This document shows, piece by piece, positions 4,025 through 7,029 of a DNA stretch of 7,029 nucleotides. The position numbers were made by a program, and so were the translations under genes. The notes beneath the pieces were generated by a model that saw nothing but the letters and a program-made list of their open reading frames with translations, was not told the DNA's origin and did no database searches. Where the stretch lies: NCBI GenBank assembly GCA_012270525.1, contig JAAXIE010000346.1:4323-11351 (forward strand), written 5' to 3'. The DNA is from Dehalococcoidia bacterium (GTDB lineage Bacteria > Chloroflexota > Dehalococcoidia > UBA3495 > JAAXIE01). Every line of letters begins with the position of its first letter. Within the stretch, counting starts at the first letter, position 1.

Positions 4025-6262
4025 ATGCCCCACACTGCCCAACGCCAGATTGGCTCCAATACCCTGTCCATTGAGACCGGTCGGTTCGCCTTCCAAGCCG
4101 ATAGCGCTGTCACCGTCAAGTATGGCGATTCCCTCGTCCTGGCCACAGCCTGCTCCGCCCCCCTCACCCGGGACATCGACTTCCTCCCCTTCACCGTGGA
4201 CTACGAGGAGCGCCTGTACGCCATCGGCCGCATACCCGGTAGCTTCTTCCGCCGCGAGGGACGTCCCGGCCAGGATGGCATCCTCACCGGACGCCTGACC
4301 GACCGCCCCCTGCGCCCCCTGCTCCCCAAGAGTTTGAAGAAGGAGATACAGATCGTCGTCACCGCCCTCTCCGTGGACCAGGAGAACCCCCCCGATGTTC
4401 TCGCCATCGTGGGAGGCTCCGCCGTTCTTGCCCTCTCCGGCATACCCTTCGACGGGCCGGTCGGCGCCACCCGCGTGAGTTACGTCAACGGCGAGTACAT
4501 CCTCAACCCCACCTACGCCCAGATGGACGGCAGCACCCTGAGCGTCGTGGTCGCCGGTACTCGCGACGGTGTGATGATGGTGGAGGCAGGGGCTGATGAG
4601 GCCCCGGAAGAGGTGGTGCTGGAAGCCATGCGCCGTGCCCAGGAAGCCAACGCCATCGTCATCGACATGATCGAGGAACTGGCATCCACCGTAGGCGCCC
4701 CCAAGCAGCCATATCCAGAACCGGCCTCCCACAACGGACTGGAAGCCGAGGTGCACCGGGTACTCAACGGTCGTTTGACCCAGCTTCTCGACTCCTCCGC
4801 CGACAAGACCGAGCGTGAAGAGTCCTTAGCCTCCCTGGAACACGAGGTCGTTGACGCCCTGACCCATGACGATAATGGAAACGAGGTCGCCGCCACCTTC
4901 CAGGGTGTGCTGAAGGAAGCAGTGCGCGCACGCATCCTCCAGCAGGGCAAACGCCCCGACGGGCGCGGCCTCGCCGACATCCGTCCCATCAGCACCGAGG
5001 TTGGAGTCCTCAGCCGCACCCATGGCACCGGGCTCTTCACCCGCGGACTCACTCAGGTGCTCAGCATCGCCACCCTTGCCTCCCCATCCATGGAACAGAC
5101 CCTGGATACCCTGAGCCCCGACGACACCAAGCGGTTCATGCACCACTACAACTTCCCCGGCTACTCCACCGGTGAGGTGAAACGTATCGGCTCGCCGGGC
5201 CGCCGTGAAATCGGTCACGGGGCCCTCGCCGAAAGGGCCATCGAGCCGATGATTCCGTCCCTGGACGAATTCCCCTATGCCATACGGCTGGTGTCCGAGG
5301 TTCTCAGTTCCAACGGCAGCACATCCATGGCCAGCGTGTGCGGTAGCACCCTCGCCCTGATGGATGCCGGCGTGCCCATCAGGAGACCAGTGGCTGGCGT
5401 GGCCATGGGGCTCATCAGCGGCGAGAATGGCCAGTTCTCGGTCCTGACCGACATCGAAGGCTTTGAAGACGCCCTGGGCGACATGGACTTCAAGGTCGCC
5501 GGTACCAGCGAGGGCATCAACGCCCTGCAGATGGACATCAAGATCAAGGGCATCACCCATGAGGTGTTGACCCAAGCCCTTGCACAAGCGCGGGATGCCC
5601 GTCTCTTCATCCTCGGCAAGATAGCCGAAGCAATCACCGAGCCACGTCCCCAGCTCAGCGCCTATGCCCCAAAGATGGTCCGCACCACCATACCAATCGA
5701 CAAAATCGGAGCCCTCATCGGTCCCGGCGGGCGCAACATCCGTTCCATCCAGGAAGAGACCGGAGCATCCATCGATGTGGACGACAAGGGCTCGGTCACC
5801 ATCGGCAGTAGCGACCAAGCGAAGATTGACGCCGCCCGGGCCCGTATCGATGGCCTGACCCGCGAACTGGCAGTTGGCGACATCTTCACCGGCAAGGTCA
5901 CCCGTGTGACCAGCCTTGGCGCATTTGTCGAGCTTCTTCCCGGCAAGGACGGCCTCCTGCGTTCAAGCGAGGCCGGAAGTGACTTGGAGGAAGAGCTGAC
6001 CGTGGGACAGGAACTCACAGTCATGGTGCTAGAGATCGACTCTATGGGAAGGGTCAACCTGTCCCGTCGCGCCCTCTTCGAAGGTGCGGAAGGGCCCGAC
6101 GGGAGGCCACCCCGCGCCAGCGGACCGCACCCGAACCAGCGTCCTCCGGGTCAGAGACCCCCGTTCCCGCGACCAGGCCCCGGCGCACCCAGGTCCAACG
6201 GAGGAAACCGGCCACCCCGGCCCGGAAACCGGCCCTCCGGCCCTCCCCGGTTCTCAAGGTAG
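4025..6262 (+). CDS. pnp: Polyribonucleotide nucleotidyltransferase (PNPase)
   Basis: PNPase is a trimeric 3'-to-5' phosphorolytic exoribonuclease that degrades RNA with phosphate to nucleoside diphosphates and can run in reverse to add tails. The 745-residue product has the full domain order: first RNase PH domain (about 10-220, with PGSFFRREGRP at 71-81), helical linker (about 235-305), second catalytic RNase PH domain (about 310-545), KH domain (about 553-612, IGALIGPGGRNI) and S1 domain (about 616-684, FTGKVTRVTSLGAFVELL). Active-site elements are present: PGRREIGHG (391-399), SNGSTSMASVCGS (429-441) and EDALGDMDFKVAGT (481-494). Beyond S1 runs a disordered Pro/Gly/Arg-rich tail (about 685-745), making it some 35 residues longer than the E. 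coli enzyme. ATG 4025-4027 is preceded by AGAGAGGT at a long 12-nt spacing. It follows rpsO and precedes dapB, probably in one operon. Confidence 0.98.
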   Translation: MPHTAQRQIGSNTLSIETGRFAFQADSAVTVKYGDSLVLATACSAPLTRDIDFLPFTVDYEERLYAIGRIPGSFFRREGRPGQDGILTGRLTDRPLRPLLPKSLKKEIQIVVTALSVDQENPPDVLAIVGGSAVLALSGIPFDGPVGATRVSYVNGEYILNPTYAQMDGSTLSVVVAGTRDGVMMVEAGADEAPEEVVLEAMRRAQEANAIVIDMIEELASTVGAPKQPYPEPASHNGLEAEVHRVLNGRLTQLLDSSADKTEREESLASLEHEVVDALTHDDNGNEVAATFQGVLKEAVRARILQQGKRPDGRGLADIRPISTEVGVLSRTHGTGLFTRGLTQVLSIATLASPSMEQTLDTLSPDDTKRFMHHYNFPGYSTGEVKRIGSPGRREIGHGALAERAIEPMIPSLDEFPYAIRLVSEVLSSNGSTSMASVCGSTLALMDAGVPIRRPVAGVAMGLISGENGQFSVLTDIEGFEDALGDMDFKVAGTSEGINALQMDIKIKGITHEVLTQALAQARDARLFILGKIAEAITEPRPQLSAYAPKMVRTTIPIDKIGALIGPGGRNIRSIQEETGASIDVDDKGSVTIGSSDQAKIDAARARIDGLTRELAVGDIFTGKVTRVTSLGAFVELLPGKDGLLRSSEAGSDLEEELTVGQELTVMVLEIDSMGRVNLSRRALFEGAEGPDGRPPRASGPHPNQRPPGQRPPFPRPGPGAPRSNGGNRPPRPGNRPSGPPRFSR

Positions 6263-6302
6263 CCGATGCTGGCCGTGCCATGCCCCACCCTGCTGCAGGC
6301 CT

Positions 6303-6309
6303 GAGGTGA
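6303..6309 (+). promoter_or_regulatory. Ribosome binding site of dapB
   Basis: GAGGTGA, 4 nt before the GTG at 6314-6316. It decides that start: no ATG gives an N-terminus compatible with the nucleotide-binding fold. Confidence 0.65.
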
Positions 6310-6313
6310 CCCA

Positions 6314-7029
6314 GTGTCGACTATTGATGTACTGGTGCACGGCGCCACGGGCAAGATGGGGCGGGAAGTGCTGGCGGCCATCGCCCGGGAATCCGACGTG
6401 CGCACTGTGGCGGGGGTCTGCCGCCAAGATCGTGGCGAGACTGTGCACCTGCCCGACGGCTCCGCCACCATCCCCCTCTTCACTTCCCTTGCTGATGCCT
6501 TGGAGGCCACCCATCCCCACGTCTTGGCCGACTTCACCAACGCCACCGCCGCCCTGCCAGCGGCCCTGGCAGCCGCCCGCCAAGGCATCCCCTCGGTCAT
6601 AGGCAGCAGTGGACTTGTCGAGGTGGACTTCGACCAGTTGCGGGCCGCCGCAGGCGAGCACTCGGTCGGCATTTTCGTCGTGCCCAACTTCGCCATCGGC
6701 GCGGTGGTCATGATGCAGCTCGCGAAGAAGGCCGCTCCCTACTTCCAGTACGTGGACATCGTTGAGATGCACCACGAGGCCAAGATCGACAGCCCTTCCG
6801 GGACCGCCTTGGCCTTGGCCCGGAGTCTGGCCCAAGAGAATGAGTTTTCGCGCAACCACAGCGAGAAGGAGCCACTGGAAGGGACTCGCGGTGGCGAGGT
6901 CGATGGTGTCGGCGTCCACAGCATCCGCATGGCAGGGCGCAGTGCCCACCATGAAGTGGTCTTCGGCACCACGGGCCAGACCTTCTCCTTGCGCCACGAC
7001 ACCCTGGGCCGCGACTGCTATATGCCCGG
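6314..7029 (+). CDS. dapB: 4-hydroxy-tetrahydrodipicolinate reductase, 3' end beyond the window
   Basis: DapB reduces the product of DapA with NAD(P)H to tetrahydrodipicolinate in the lysine and diaminopimelate pathway. GTG 6314-6316 begins MSTIDVLVHGATGKMGREVL, the Rossmann nucleotide-binding loop with GATGKMG at residues 10-16. Later come ADFTNATA (72-79), IGSSG (96-100) and VPNFAIGAVVMM (123-134). The substrate and catalytic motif follows: EMHHEAKIDSPSGTA (151-165) with the His-His and Lys expected of the family. SIRMAGRSAHHEVVFG (203-218) completes the typical C-terminal sheet. The 238 visible codons are nearly the whole protein, and the frame stays open to the right edge. The 51-bp gap after pnp contains no terminator, so the two are probably cotranscribed. 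Confidence 0.95.
   Translation, partial: MSTIDVLVHGATGKMGREVLAAIARESDVRTVAGVCRQDRGETVHLPDGSATIPLFTSLADALEATHPHVLADFTNATAALPAALAAARQGIPSVIGSSGLVEVDFDQLRAAAGEHSVGIFVVPNFAIGAVVMMQLAKKAAPYFQYVDIVEMHHEAKIDSPSGTALALARSLAQENEFSRNHSEKEPLEGTRGGEVDGVGVHSIRMAGRSAHHEVVFGTTGQTFSLRHDTLGRDCYMP

Noticed and set aside
3986..4756. Minus-strand ORF of 256 codons at the start of pnp
   Set aside because: It is Gly/His-rich, antisense to conserved PNPase domains and has no family resemblance.
4826..5818. Minus-strand ORF of 330 codons inside pnp
   Set aside because: It is a Gly/Asp/His-rich shadow of the pnp frame, which is an unmistakable full-length PNPase.
6254..6997. Minus-strand ORF of 247 codons inside dapB
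   Set aside because: It is antisense to a frame carrying all DapB motifs and has the Gly/His/Asp bias of a shadow ORF.

Overview
The window is bacterial DNA with high GC content, dense coding and Shine-Dalgarno-led genes. Plus-strand housekeeping genes sit at both ends: the 3' part of a methylated-DNA-protein-cysteine methyltransferase gene (1-258), and rpsO, pnp and dapB in that order (3690 to the right edge). The rpsO-pnp-dapB order, and a PNPase ending in a Pro/Gly/Arg-rich tail, remind me of Chloroflexota (Dehalococcoidia or SAR202-like bacteria). That placement is recalled synteny, not tested.

Between them, about 269-3530 is an accessory block read entirely from the minus strand. From its upstream end (high coordinates) it holds: a two-helix membrane protein (3078-3530); a four-helix membrane protein (2440-2877); a diverged second copy of the two-helix protein (1845-2237, frame open further upstream); and then a cluster of small genes. 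The cluster begins with a DUF4258-like ORF carrying a four-cysteine N-terminal extension and one in-frame TGA (1342-1773). It continues with a DUF2283-like protein made of two modules (930-1352), a 46-codon ORF matching the C-terminal part of the DUF4258-like gene (815-955), a second two-module DUF2283-like protein (426-818), and a partial third copy of the DUF2283 C-terminal module (269 to about 406).

The most interesting reading is a toxin-antitoxin-like DUF4258/DUF2283 gene pair that expanded in place. A unit of about 530 bp, made of the DUF4258 C-terminal part plus a double DUF2283 gene, occurs twice in tandem, with overlapping start and stop codons in both copies and a partial third copy after them. 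The protein copies have diverged strongly but most frames remain open, which suggests selection rather than plain decay. Family names here rest on motif recognition by eye.

The right-hand part is ordinary. A good sigma70-type promoter (TTGCGC, 17 bp, TATAAT) drives rpsO, a strong hairpin separates rpsO from pnp, and dapB follows pnp at close spacing, probably in the same operon. No tRNA, rRNA, CRISPR array, insertion sequence or integrase is visible. No stretch over 300 bases lacks a gene. The longest gaps are 2878-3077, which contains an inverted repeat; 3531-3689, the divergent promoter region; and about 2307-2439, where I see nothing convincing.
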